Origin: Gammaproteobacteria bacterium
Lineage (GTDB): Bacteria > Pseudomonadota > Gammaproteobacteria > Burkholderiales > Gallionellaceae
Assembly (NCBI GenBank): GCA_018820925.1
Contig: JAHJNJ010000038.1
Coordinates: 53,482 to 117,481 of the forward strand
Reading direction: 5' to 3'
Length of the DNA stretch: 64,000 nucleotides
Part shown: one piece after another, positions 54,800 through 62,813 of the stretch
How the letters are laid out: every line of letters begins with the position of its first letter
How positions within the stretch are numbered: position 1 is the first letter of the stretch
Position numbers and translations under genes: made by a program
The notes under the pieces: generated by a model
Seen by the model: the letters and a program-made list of their open reading frames with translations, nothing else
The model's database searches: none
Told to the model about the DNA's origin: nothing

Positions 54800-56721
54800 G
54801 CCGGTTTGAAGAACGCCACCGCTTCCGCCGCATCGCGCGTGCGCCTGAACGGCGGCAGGCTCTGCCAGATGCGCTTGCCGTAATGTTTTGAAATCAGGCG
54901 CGGGTCGCAGATCATCAATACACCGCGATCAGTCTCGTCGCGGATCAACCGTCCCGCCCCCTGTTTCAGATTGATGATGGCGCGCGGCAACTGGAATTCC
55001 ATGAAGGCGTTGCGTCCCTGCCGGTTCAACTCGGCGATGCGCGCGGCCAGCACCGGATCATCCGGCGGCGCGAACGGCAGCTTGTCGATGATGACCAGGG
55101 ACAATGCCTCGCCGCGCACATCCACCCCTTCCCAGAACGACTGGCTGCCCAGCAGCACCGCGTTGCCGTGGTCGCGGAAGCGCGTGAGCAATTCGTTGCG
55201 CGAACCATCGCCTTGCAGCAACAGCGGATACTTCAGCCCCTTGCGGTCGAATTCGGCCTGCAAAATTTCATAGGCGCGCTGCATCGCGCGCAAGCTGGTG
55301 AAGAGCAGGAAGGCGCGCCCCTGACTCGCTTCGATCAGCGGCAGCGCGGCCTGCACCACCGCATCGGTATAACCCTCGGTATTCGGCTCCGGCAGGTTCT
55401 GCGGAACATACAGCAGTGCCTGTTCCGGATAATTGAACGGACTGTCCCAGCATGCGGTGCGCGCTTCCGTCAGGCCCATCTCGTGCTGGTAGTGCGAGAA
55501 ATTCTGTTTTACCGCCAGCGTGGCCGAGGTGAATATCCACGCGCGCGGATGGCCGCTGATCTGCTTGGAGAAAATGTCGGCGATGGAAAGCGGGGTGGTG
55601 TTGAGTTGCAGAGAGTGGTGAAATACTTCGAGCCAGCGCACCGTCTCCGGTACGTCGCCGTCCTGCCAATGCTTCAGTTGCGCTACCAACCCCTGTGCCC
55701 GCTGCCAGCAATTCTCCAGCCCCTCGCTGCGCTCCGCCTGCTTCTCCAGCAACCCGCACAGGTTCTTCAGCTTCTCGCCGAGTGTCTTCAACGCCGGTGC
55801 AAACTCCCTGAAATTCTCCGTCGCATCCGCCGCCATGCGGCCTTCTCTCTTGAATACAAGCCGCAAATCGCGTCCGGCTTTTTCCAGTTCGTCGCAAGCC
55901 ACCGGTAACGCCGCAAAATCCTTGGCCGAAGTCATGGCCTCGATGCGCGCATCCTGCGCAATGTCGAACAACTGCGAAGTGGAAACACTTTCGCCGAAGA
56001 ACAGGCTCGCCGTCTCCGGCAACTGGTGCGCCTCGTCGAAGATCACCGTGTTGCAGGCGGGCAGCAGTTCCGCCACGCCTTCGTCACGCAGCATCACGTC
56101 GGCGAAGAACAGGTGATGGTTCACCACCACCACATCCGCCTCCATCGCCTCCTTGCGTGCCTTGAGCACGAAGCACTCACCGTGGTTTGGACATTCCTGT
56201 CCCAGGCAGTTGTCGCGCGTCGAGGTCACGTGCATCCAAATCGGTGCGTTCTCCGGTACATCCGCCAGCCCGCTCTTGTCGCCGCTCTGCGTCACCTTGG
56301 TGTAGGTCACGATCTTCGCCAGATGCTTCACATCCTCGCGCGTCTTGAACAGCCCGTTCGATTGCGCCAGCGCCAGATGGTAGTGGCAGACATAGTTCGA
56401 GCGCCCCTTGAGCAGCGCCACCGACACCGGTGCTTTCAAGGCATCGCGCACCATCGGCAAGTCTTTCTGGAACAACTGGTCCTGCAGGTTCTTGGTGCCC
56501 GTGGAGATCACCACCTTGCCGCCCGCCAGCAATGCGGGGACGAGGTAGGCAAAAGTCTTGCCCGTACCCGTACCCGCCTCGGCGACGAGAATGGCGTTGT
56601 CGCGAATCGCCTCCGCCACGGCCAGCGCCATATCGCGCTGCTGCGCGCGCGGACGGAACGAAGCGACTTCAGTGGCAAGCGGGCTCTGTTCGGAAAAGAA
56701 ACGTTCGACTTCGGTGGTCAC
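54796..56721 (-). CDS. dinG: DinG/YoaA-family ATP-dependent helicase
   Basis: XPD-like iron-sulfur DNA helicase (641 aa, nearer YoaA than DinG in length). Walker A GTGTGKT (50-56), iron-sulfur cysteines C112, C172, C177 and C183, DEAH box (229-232), and C-terminal QGAGRLIRDETDRGVLMICDPR (motif VI). It unwinds 5'-overhang or fork structures during repair. The first codon is GTG (56721-56719) with no strong ribosome-binding site. Paralogy between DinG and YoaA cannot be settled without a tree. Confidence 0.93.
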   Translation of the reverse strand: MTTEVERFFSEQSPLATEVASFRPRAQQRDMALAVAEAIRDNAILVAEAGTGTGKTFAYLVPALLAGGKVVISTGTKNLQDQLFQKDLPMVRDALKAPVSVALLKGRSNYVCHYHLALAQSNGLFKTREDVKHLAKIVTYTKVTQSGDKSGLADVPENAPIWMHVTSTRDNCLGQECPNHGECFVLKARKEAMEADVVVVNHHLFFADVMLRDEGVAELLPACNTVIFDEAHQLPETASLFFGESVSTSQLFDIAQDARIEAMTSAKDFAALPVACDELEKAGRDLRLVFKREGRMAADATENFREFAPALKTLGEKLKNLCGLLEKQAERSEGLENCWQRAQGLVAQLKHWQDGDVPETVRWLEVFHHSLQLNTTPLSIADIFSKQISGHPRAWIFTSATLAVKQNFSHYQHEMGLTEARTACWDSPFNYPEQALLYVPQNLPEPNTEGYTDAVVQAALPLIEASQGRAFLLFTSLRAMQRAYEILQAEFDRKGLKYPLLLQGDGSRNELLTRFRDHGNAVLLGSQSFWEGVDVRGEALSLVIIDKLPFAPPDDPVLAARIAELNRQGRNAFMEFQLPRAIINLKQGAGRLIRDETDRGVLMICDPRLISKHYGKRIWQSLPPFRRTRDAAEAVAFFKPA

Positions 56722-56758
56722 AAGGAGCAGTTCAGATATTCAGGAGTGGTTGCAAGGG

Positions 56759-57136
56759 TTAATTGTTGTCGAGCGGCAAGATACGAACCCGTTCACGCAT
56801 TTCATCCACTACCACCAGCGCACCAGCAGAAAGTTGCGGGGCAAAACGATGCAACAGGTTGACGGCGCGCGGAGCAAGTGCTTCAGGGCTCACATCGTCT
56901 GTGCGTATCTGGAAAACACTGGGGGAAACGGCATGGGTCGCGGCCAGCAAAGCGCCAAAATCAAGATCGTGGGTAAACACGATAAAACTATTCTTGCTTG
57001 CCCACGCGAAAAGCTCGCTATCCGGCGCATTGGCGGCGCCAACATGAAACCAGTGCTCCGCCTCAAATCCAGCTTGGCGCAAAACCTCCACCCATGAGGG
57101 GGAGAGGTTCATGTCGATGAGTATGCGCAGCGTCAT
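56759..57136 (-). CDS. DUF5615 PIN-like toxin candidate
   Basis: 125 aa. RILIDMNLSPSWVEVLRQAGFEAEHWFHVGAANAPDSELFAWASKNSFIVFTHDLDFGALLA is the DUF5615 pattern: acidic D at residue 8, GxANAPDxEL, then THDLDF, a PIN-like nuclease active site. Its ATG overlaps the DUF433 stop by 4 nt. DUF433-DUF5615 pairs are predicted type II toxin-antitoxin systems. Longer frame to 57175 lies within the partner gene and is rejected. Confidence 0.85.
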   Translation of the reverse strand: MTLRILIDMNLSPSWVEVLRQAGFEAEHWFHVGAANAPDSELFAWASKNSFIVFTHDLDFGALLAATHAVSPSVFQIRTDDVSPEALAPRAVNLLHRFAPQLSAGALVVVDEMRERVRILPLDNN

Positions 57137-57363
57137 GCAGCAGCCAAAGGCAACTCGATTTCTTCTGCGCGCCATGCGGCATAGCGCAATGCCTGGGTGA
57201 TGTCTTCAGCTTCGAGGTAGGGATACAAGGCCAGAATCTGTGGCGTGGTTTTGCCGCTGGCGACCAACCCGATAAGCATGCCGACCGTCACGCGCTGCCC
57301 GCGGATGCACGGCTTGCCGCCCATCACGGCGGGGTCTGTCGTAATACGATCAAGTTGTCTCAT
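57133..57363 (-). CDS. DUF433 antitoxin candidate
   Basis: 76 aa, beginning MRQLDRITTDPAVMGGKPCIRGQRVTVGMLIGLVASGKTTPQILALYPYLEAEDITQALRYAAWRAEE, the full DUF433 (VapB-like, helix-turn-helix) pattern. AGGAG lies just before ATG 57363; an in-frame extension to 57417 is not needed. It precedes and overlaps the DUF5615 gene, the normal antitoxin-first order, and probably represses its own operon. Confidence 0.88.
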   Translation of the reverse strand: MRQLDRITTDPAVMGGKPCIRGQRVTVGMLIGLVASGKTTPQILALYPYLEAEDITQALRYAAWRAEEIELPLAAA

Positions 57364-57520
57364 GGCGGTACTCCTGCTGGTATGTGGCTGCGGCCATTTT
57401 AGCGGAAATCCACACAATGATTGCCCGTATCACGCATGGCAAAGAGGTTCGGCAGGAATATGGCATAGGGATGGGTACAAAGATATAGTGCTGGTATGGA
57501 TTTCATGCGAGGAGATGGCG

Positions 57521-58057
57521 ATGACCAAGAAAACCTTTCCGTTGTCCAAAGTCTACCGCCTGCTCGAACCCGGCCCGGTCGTACTGCTGACCACCTCGCA
57601 CAAAGGCAAGGCCAACATCATGACCCAGTCCTGGCACACCATGATGGAGTTCGAGCCGCCGCTGGTGGGGTGCGTGATCGGCGGGCGCAGCCTCAGTTAC
57701 GAGGTGCTGCTGAAGACGAAGGAGTGTGTGCTGAACATCCCGACGTTGGAACTGGCGAAGCAGGTGGTGGGCATCGGCAACTGTTCCGGTCGCAAGGTGG
57801 ACAAGTTCAGCAAGTTCAAACTGACGGCGCAACCCGCTTCGCAGGTGTCCGCGCCGCTCATCGCCGAGTGTTACGCCAATCTGGAGTGCAAGGTGGTGGA
57901 TACGCGCATGGTGAACAAATACGCCTTTTTCGTGCTGGAGGTGGTGCAGGCGTGGATAGACCCGACGCAGAAGAAACCGCGCACGCTACACCATCAGGGC
58001 AGGGGGGTGTTCATGGTGGCGGGAGAGACGATCAAATTGCCCTCGAAGATGGCATGA
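57521..58057 (+). CDS. flavin reductase-like protein
   Basis: 178 aa with the FMN-binding split-barrel pattern: PGPVVLLTTSHKGKANIMTQSWHTMMEFEPPLVGCVIGGRSLSYEVLLKTKECVLNIPTLELAKQVVGIGNCSGRKVDKF. Such proteins reduce flavin with NAD(P)H or use bound flavin; the substrate is unknown. AGGAG (57510-57514) supports ATG 57521 (six-base spacing) over the ATG at 57515. The last 4 nt overlap the next gene. Confidence 0.85.
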   Translation: MTKKTFPLSKVYRLLEPGPVVLLTTSHKGKANIMTQSWHTMMEFEPPLVGCVIGGRSLSYEVLLKTKECVLNIPTLELAKQVVGIGNCSGRKVDKFSKFKLTAQPASQVSAPLIAECYANLECKVVDTRMVNKYAFFVLEVVQAWIDPTQKKPRTLHHQGRGVFMVAGETIKLPSKMA

Positions 58058-58452
58058 TTAAAATCCGTTATCTCGCTGCCTGGTTCGTGCTGTTGGCAGT
58101 GGCCATGGTCAACGGCGCTACGCGCGACTTCACCTACGGTCGATATCTTTCGGAATTGCACGCCAATCAGGTTTCCTGCGTAATCGGCATCATCCTGTTC
58201 GCCGTCGTGATCCGGCACTACGTGCGCCGCTGGCCGCCACAGTCGGCACGCCAGGCTTGGGGCATCGGCCTGTTCTGGATGGCGCTCACAGTGGCGTTCG
58301 AATTCCTGTTCTTTCATTACGCCGCCGGGCATCCGTGGTCCGAACTGCTGGCGAATTACGATATAGTGCACGGCCGTTTGTGGCCGTTCATCCTGTTGTG
58401 GGTGGCGGTCGCGCCTTTCGTCTTTTATCGTTTCGCCGGCAGGCGCCGCTAG
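58054..58452 (+). CDS. small four-helix membrane protein, unknown
   Basis: 132 aa with four predicted membrane helices (about 6-22, 41-57, 71-90, 112-126). Short motifs TRDFTYGRYLSELHANQVSC and NYDIVHGRLWPFILLW may be family features, but I do not recognise the family. Starts on the ATGA overlap with the flavin reductase-like gene, so the two are translated together. Confidence 0.75.
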   Translation: MIKIRYLAAWFVLLAVAMVNGATRDFTYGRYLSELHANQVSCVIGIILFAVVIRHYVRRWPPQSARQAWGIGLFWMALTVAFEFLFFHYAAGHPWSELLANYDIVHGRLWPFILLWVAVAPFVFYRFAGRRR

Positions 58453-58470
58453 CGCAGCAGGGAGTCAGTG

Positions 58471-58917
58471 ATGCAGATTCTGGTGGACGCCGATGCGTGT
58501 CCGAAAGTGATCAAGGAAATTCTGTTCCGCGCCGCCGAGCGCTTGCGGATACAGACCACGCTGGTGGCGAACAAGCTGCTGTATTGCCCGCCGTCGAAGT
58601 TCATTCGCGCCATGCAGGTGCCCGCCGGGTTCGATGTGGCCGATAACAAGATCGTGCAGATGGCCGAGGTGGGCGATCTGGTGATCACGGCCGACATTCC
58701 GCTGGCCGCCGAGGTGATCGCCAAAGGCGGCCATGTGTTGAATCCGCGCGGTGAACTTTATACCAAGGACACCATTCAGGAGCGGCTGACCATGCGCAAT
58801 TTCATGGATGGCCTGCGCAGCAGCGGCGTGGAGACGGGCGGCCCACCGACCTTGAGCCAGAGCGACCGGCAGGCGTTTGCGAACCAGTTGGACAGGTTTC
58901 TGGCGAAGCATCGATAG
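58471..58917 (+). CDS. UPF0178/DUF188 (YaiI/YqxD) family protein
   Basis: 148 aa. [25 protein letters not shown]...[61 protein letters not shown] is the DUF188 signature, a PIN-like NYN-type domain with conserved aspartates in DADACP and TADIPLA. Probable nuclease fold, function unproven. ATG 58471 preferred over the GTG one codon earlier. Confidence 0.9.
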   Translation: MQILVDADACPKVIKEILFRAAERLRIQTTLVANKLLYCPPSKFIRAMQVPAGFDVADNKIVQMAEVGDLVITADIPLAAEVIAKGGHVLNPRGELYTKDTIQERLTMRNFMDGLRSSGVETGGPPTLSQSDRQAFANQLDRFLAKHR

Positions 58918-58965
58918 CGTCCCGCTACGCGGGGTGTTCGATCCTGCAAACCGCTGTTGAGGATG

Positions 58966-59023
58966 GTAGGTGCGAATTTATTCGCACGCTCAATGAGTTA
59001 TGTGCGAATAAATTCGCACCTAC
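58966..59023. repeat. perfect 22-bp inverted repeat (GTAGGTGCGAAT type)
   Basis: Arms 58966-58987 and 59002-59023 are exact reverse complements around a 14-base loop. The ends are GTAGGTGCG and CGCACCTAC. A smaller hairpin CCCGC-TAC-GCGGG (58921-58933) lies just before. The pair separates the DUF188 gene from the MFS gene and probably stops or weakens read-through. Confidence 0.82.
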
Positions 59024-59045
59024 ATCTTTTGGAGACAAGCTAATC

Positions 59046-60251
59046 ATGCCCGGGATGGCCAAAGATGCATTGACGAAAATTCCCAAAGGCGTCTGGGTGC
59101 TGGGCTTTGTCAGCCTGCTGATGGATATCTCGTCGGAGATGATCCATAGCCTGCTGCCGCTGTTCATGGTGACGGTGCTGGGCGCAAGTGCGCTTACGGT
59201 CGGCATCATCGAGGGCATCGCCGAATCCACGGCCTTGCTGGTGAAGGTGTTCTCCGGGGTTCTGAGCGACTACCTCGGCAAGCGCAAGGTGCTGGCAGTG
59301 TTCGGCTACGCGCTGGGCGCGTTGACCAAGCCGATGTTCGCGCTGGCGTCGGGGGTGGGTATGGTGCTGAGCGCGCGCTTCCTGGATCGGGTGGGCAAGG
59401 GCATACGCGGCGCGCCGCGCGATGCGCTGCTGTCCGAGATCGCGCCGGTCGAAATACGCGGTGCGGCATTCGGCCTGCGCCAGTCGCTGGATACGGTGGG
59501 TGCCTTTGTTGGGCCGCTGCTGGGCGTCGGTCTGATGCTGCTATGGGCCAACGATTTTCGTGCGGTGTTCTGGGTGGCGCTGATACCGGGACTGCTGGCG
59601 GTGGCATTGCTGGTGTTCGGCGTGCATGAGCCGGAACGAACCGAGGCGCACAAGCCGGTCAACCCGATCAGCCGCGAAAATCTGCAGCGTCTCGGCGCCG
59701 CCTATTGGTGGGTGGTCGGCATCGGCGCGGTGTTCACGCTGGCGCGTTTCAGTGAAGCTTTCCTGGTGTTGCGCGCAGCGCAGGGCGGCATTCCGGTGGC
59801 GCTGGTGCCGCTGGTAATGGTGGCGATGAATGTGATTTATGCCGTCTCCGCGTATCCGTTCGGCAAGCTCTCCGATGGCATGAGCCACACGAAGTTGCTG
59901 GCGCTGGGACTTGCGGTGCTGATCGCCGCCGACCTGGTATTGGCAACCAACAACCACTGGATCACGGTGTTGCTCGGTGTCGGTCTGTGGGGTGTACACA
60001 TGGGCATCACGCAGGGATTGCTGGCACGCATGGTCGCCGATGCGACGCCTGCCGACTTGCGCGGCACCGCTTACGGTTTCTTCAATCTGATGAGCGGGCT
60101 GGCGATGCTGGTGGCCAGTGTGCTGGCGGGGCTGTTGTGGGACCGGTTCGGTGCATCGTATACCTTCTACGCGGGTGTGGTGTTTTGCGTGATTGCGGCG
60201 CTGGCATTGGCCTGGCGGCCAATCATGGATGGCCGCGGCCGCGCGGCTTAA
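59046..60251 (+). CDS. MFS transporter
   Basis: 401 aa with about 12 membrane helices. The MFS motif A equivalent is GVLSDYLGKRKVLAVFGY between helices 2 and 3, and PFGKLSDGMSHTKLL repeats it in the second half. The start PKGVWVLGFVSLLMDISSEMIHSLLPLFMVTVLGAS and RFLDRVGKGIRGAPRDALLSE are shared with a group of uncharacterised MFS exporters. TTGGAG precedes the ATG. Substrate unknown. Confidence 0.9.
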   Translation: MPGMAKDALTKIPKGVWVLGFVSLLMDISSEMIHSLLPLFMVTVLGASALTVGIIEGIAESTALLVKVFSGVLSDYLGKRKVLAVFGYALGALTKPMFALASGVGMVLSARFLDRVGKGIRGAPRDALLSEIAPVEIRGAAFGLRQSLDTVGAFVGPLLGVGLMLLWANDFRAVFWVALIPGLLAVALLVFGVHEPERTEAHKPVNPISRENLQRLGAAYWWVVGIGAVFTLARFSEAFLVLRAAQGGIPVALVPLVMVAMNVIYAVSAYPFGKLSDGMSHTKLLALGLAVLIAADLVLATNNHWITVLLGVGLWGVHMGITQGLLARMVADATPADLRGTAYGFFNLMSGLAMLVASVLAGLLWDRFGASYTFYAGVVFCVIAALALAWRPIMDGRGRAA

Positions 60252-60471
60252 GCGTGGCTTAAGCATTTTGCCGGCATCATTCGTCCTGGTAACCTGAATT
60301 CTTCGGGTAAAATTCGCGGCCGCTTTGCCAGGGTTCTGAAGAATACCTGCATTGATAAGAACTAAAACAAGTTGGGTCAGTCGGACTGCTCGCAGTGAGG
60401 GGGCAACGACTGCACAGTGATCGGCGGGGGATTCTCCAGATTACCAAGGGTTATCTATTTCCAGGTGGTGT

Positions 60472-61119
60472 ATGCAACATACTGATTCGGATCAGGGCAC
60501 AACTGATCAAACAGCAACGGTAAAGGTTTGGGACCGTTTTTTGCGGTTTTTCCATTGGACGCTGGTGGCGTGCTTTGCGACCGCGTTTATTTCCGGCGAG
60601 ACAAACGCTTCCACGCTCCACGTGCTGGTGGGCTACCTGTTGTGCGTGCTGCTGGCGGCACGCGTGTATTGGGGGTTCAAGGGTAGCGAATATGCGCGCT
60701 TTCGTGCATTTATCTTCCCGATCAGCGAAGCAATCACTTATTTGCGCTCGATGCTCAAGGGCAATCCGAAACATTATTACGGGCACAACCCGGCCGGTGC
60801 GTTGATGGTGTTCACCATGTTCGGGTTGCTGGTGGTGATCTTTGCGACGGGGTTGCTGTCGCTGGGCACGATTGATTTCGAAGGCCCGCTGTCTTTCCTG
60901 GCGAACCGGGTGAGCGACGAGGCCAGTTATGTGTTTCGCAATCTGCACCATATCCTGCCGCCCGTTGCGCTCGGTCTGGTCGTGCTGCATCTGCTGGGCG
61001 TGCTCGTGGGCAGCATCCAGCACAAGGAGAACCTGGTGAGGGCGATGCTCACCGGAAAGAAGTCGTTGCCATCGCAAACAGATTCAAACCATAAAAAAAC
61101 CAGGGAGAAAAAGGGATGA
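60472..61119 (+). CDS. cytochrome b561 (bacterial/Ni-Fe hydrogenase type)
   Basis: 215 aa integral membrane di-heme b-type cytochrome. Four hydrophobic helices with candidate heme ligands H28 (RFFHWT), H50 (LHVLVGY), H159/H160 and H173 (VLHLLG), plus RVYWGFKGSEYARF after helix 2. It passes electrons between quinones and periplasmic c-type cytochromes. First gene of a four-gene cluster with SHP and DHC cytochromes, the combination known from Rhodobacter sphaeroides. The 220 bp before it contain no gene; short hairpins near 60389 and 60410 are seen but no clear promoter. Confidence 0.93.
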   Translation: MQHTDSDQGTTDQTATVKVWDRFLRFFHWTLVACFATAFISGETNASTLHVLVGYLLCVLLAARVYWGFKGSEYARFRAFIFPISEAITYLRSMLKGNPKHYYGHNPAGALMVFTMFGLLVVIFATGLLSLGTIDFEGPLSFLANRVSDEASYVFRNLHHILPPVALGLVVLHLLGVLVGSIQHKENLVRAMLTGKKSLPSQTDSNHKKTREKKG

Positions 61120-61730
61120 AAGTAATGAAGTTTATGCGTGCCGCCACGCTGGGTTTGGCGGCGCTGTCCGCAACTGTGTACGCGCAGGAGGCGGCATTTG
61201 ATTTGCCGTCGGCATCCAGTGTCTACATCAAGGATTACGCATCGTTCAAGCTGGCTGCGAACGAAACGGATATGCCGGTGAAAAAGACCGTCAGCGCTGC
61301 ACCGGAAATCAAACAGGGCGAGTATGAGCCCTCCTGGCTGACCGGCAGCAAGGCGCACCAGTATCTGGGGCTGGCGACCATCGTGGGCGCGGGCCTCACC
61401 GCGCTGACGGCGCCTGAAGAGTGTGAAGACAATTGCACGACAACGACACCGCGCGAAACCAACGGTACCCATGCCAAGCTGGCAAAAGCAACGGTAGCCA
61501 TGGCGGCGGCGACGATCGCCACCGGTTTGATTGTGCATTGGGACGACTTTCATCTGGACGATGGTTTTACCGACCCGGACAATTTGCACGTGATGTTGGG
61601 TGTGACGGGCGCAGCACTGATGGCTTATGCCGTGAATAAATCGATGAACTCATCCACCGAGGTGAGCCACGCGGGTATCGCCGAAATGGGCGCTGTCGGC
61701 ATGCTGGTCGCAATCAAGTTAACCTGGTAA
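61116..61730 (+). CDS. four-histidine membrane protein, unknown (possible b-type heme protein)
   Basis: 204 aa. A cleavable signal peptide (about 1-23, ending VYA-QE) is followed by a 50-residue hydrophilic stretch and four hydrophobic helices. Each helix is preceded by a histidine: H81 (HQYLGLATIVGAG), H119 (HAKLAKATVAMAAA), H158 (HVMLGVTGAALMA) and H185 (HAGIAEMGAVGML). The two halves resemble each other. A CEDNC pair lies between helices 1 and 2. The pattern recalls two-heme b561 folds, but I do not recognise the family. ATGA overlap with the b561 gene ties it to the cluster. Confidence 0.8.
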   Translation: MKVMKFMRAATLGLAALSATVYAQEAAFDLPSASSVYIKDYASFKLAANETDMPVKKTVSAAPEIKQGEYEPSWLTGSKAHQYLGLATIVGAGLTALTAPEECEDNCTTTTPRETNGTHAKLAKATVAMAAATIATGLIVHWDDFHLDDGFTDPDNLHVMLGVTGAALMAYAVNKSMNSSTEVSHAGIAEMGAVGMLVAIKLTW

Positions 61731-61744
61731 TGGAGAACGCAAAT

Positions 61745-62149
61745 ATGAAAAACCTGTTCACTGTAATGGCATTGATCGGCGCGCTGTTCGCTGCTTCTGC
61801 CGCATCGGCAACGCCGGCGACCAATACGCTGTTTGCCAAATACAAAGCTGCGGGTGCAAGCGGCTTCAGCGCGGAGCGGGGCCAGAAAGTCTGGACCAAA
61901 GAGTTACTGAGCGAGAGCGGCGAGATGATGTCCTGCACCACTTGCCACGGCAAGGATCTGGGCAAGGAAGGCAAGCACCACAAAACCGGCAAGCTCATCA
62001 AGCCGATGGCGCCCAGCGCCAACGCGGAGCGTTTCACCGATGCCAAGAAAATCGAAAAATGGTTCAAACGTAATTGCAACGACGTTTTGGGTCGCGAATG
62101 CACGGCACAGGAAAAAGGCGACATCCTCACATTTCTGTTGAGCCAGTAA
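61745..62149 (+). CDS. SHP-type monoheme cytochrome c (DUF1924)
   Basis: 134 aa. Signal peptide about 1-22; one heme site CTTCH (64-68). The C-terminal RNCNDVLGRECTAQEKGDILTFL contains N110 and a cysteine pair C111/C119, features of sphaeroides heme protein, an unusual oxygen- and NO-binding cytochrome c whose sixth ligand is an asparagine. GGAGA supports ATG 61745; an in-frame ATG at 61730 overlaps the previous stop. It sits between the membrane partners and the di-heme cytochrome DHC. Confidence 0.88.
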   Translation: MKNLFTVMALIGALFAASAASATPATNTLFAKYKAAGASGFSAERGQKVWTKELLSESGEMMSCTTCHGKDLGKEGKHHKTGKLIKPMAPSANAERFTDAKKIEKWFKRNCNDVLGRECTAQEKGDILTFLLSQ

Positions 62150-62160
62150 GGAAGAGACAC

Positions 62161-62724
62161 ATGAAAAATACGGGTAAATTGAAAGCAACACTTTTGGCAA
62201 TCGCACTGCTGCTGAGCAGCAGCACTGCGCTGGCGGACGGTAATTTCTGGCAGTGGCTGGTCACTTTCTCGCGCCAGAAAGAAGTCCAGCCGGTCACCAA
62301 CAAGGCATATCAGGAAGAGTGCGGTTCGTGCCACTTCGCCTATCCGCCCGGACTGTTGCCGGGCAAATCATGGGCGAAGCTGCTGGAAGACAAGGGCCTG
62401 AATGACCATTTCGGCGAAAATGCCTCGCTGGATGCCGATACGCTGAAAGAGATACGCGACTACGCCATGGAAAACGCGGCAGAGAAGTCCAATTTCAAGC
62501 GTTCGCGCAAGATTGCACTGGCGACAGAAGAGGGCGATGCGCCGCTGCGCATTACCGAGGTGCGTTACATCAAGCGCAAGCACCACGATATTCCCGAGAA
62601 AATGATCAAGGGCAACAAGGATGTGAAGTCGCGGAGCTATTGCAACGCCTGCCACACCAAGGCGGAAAAAGGTATCTTCGACAACGATACCGTTTCCATT
62701 CCGAACTACCCGGACTACGACTGA
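62161..62724 (+). CDS. DHC-type diheme cytochrome c
   Basis: 187 aa. Signal peptide about 1-25 (ending ALA-DG). Two heme-binding motifs, CGSCH (near residue 58) with FAYPPGLLPGKSW, and CNACH (near 162), match the DHC family that donates electrons to SHP in Rhodobacter. Begins 11 bp after the SHP gene. An in-frame extension to 62074 overlaps SHP and is rejected. Ends the cluster, followed by a long hairpin. Confidence 0.92.
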   Translation: MKNTGKLKATLLAIALLLSSSTALADGNFWQWLVTFSRQKEVQPVTNKAYQEECGSCHFAYPPGLLPGKSWAKLLEDKGLNDHFGENASLDADTLKEIRDYAMENAAEKSNFKRSRKIALATEEGDAPLRITEVRYIKRKHHDIPEKMIKGNKDVKSRSYCNACHTKAEKGIFDNDTVSIPNYPDYD

Positions 62725-62739
62725 ACCGTCGTCATCAAG

Positions 62740-62781
62740 TTGAAACAAGAAGGGCAGCCCCGGCTGCCCTTCTTGTTTCAA
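62740..62781. terminator. 19-bp perfect hairpin after the cytochrome cluster
   Basis: 62740-62758 and 62763-62781 are exact reverse complements around a four-base loop, with core GAAGGGCAGC/GCTGCCCTTC and outer TTGAAACAA/TTGTTTCAA. The A/T-rich outer part supplies the T-run (TTCTTGTTTC), so it should stop transcription in both directions. Confidence 0.85.
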
Positions 62782-62813
62782 CGTCAATCTGTGTGGTGTT
62801 ATCATCGCGCGCC

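Noticed and set aside
58921..59023. CRISPR-like repeat
   Set aside because: It is a single inverted repeat plus a small hairpin, with no direct repeats or regularly spaced units; no cas genes are in the window.
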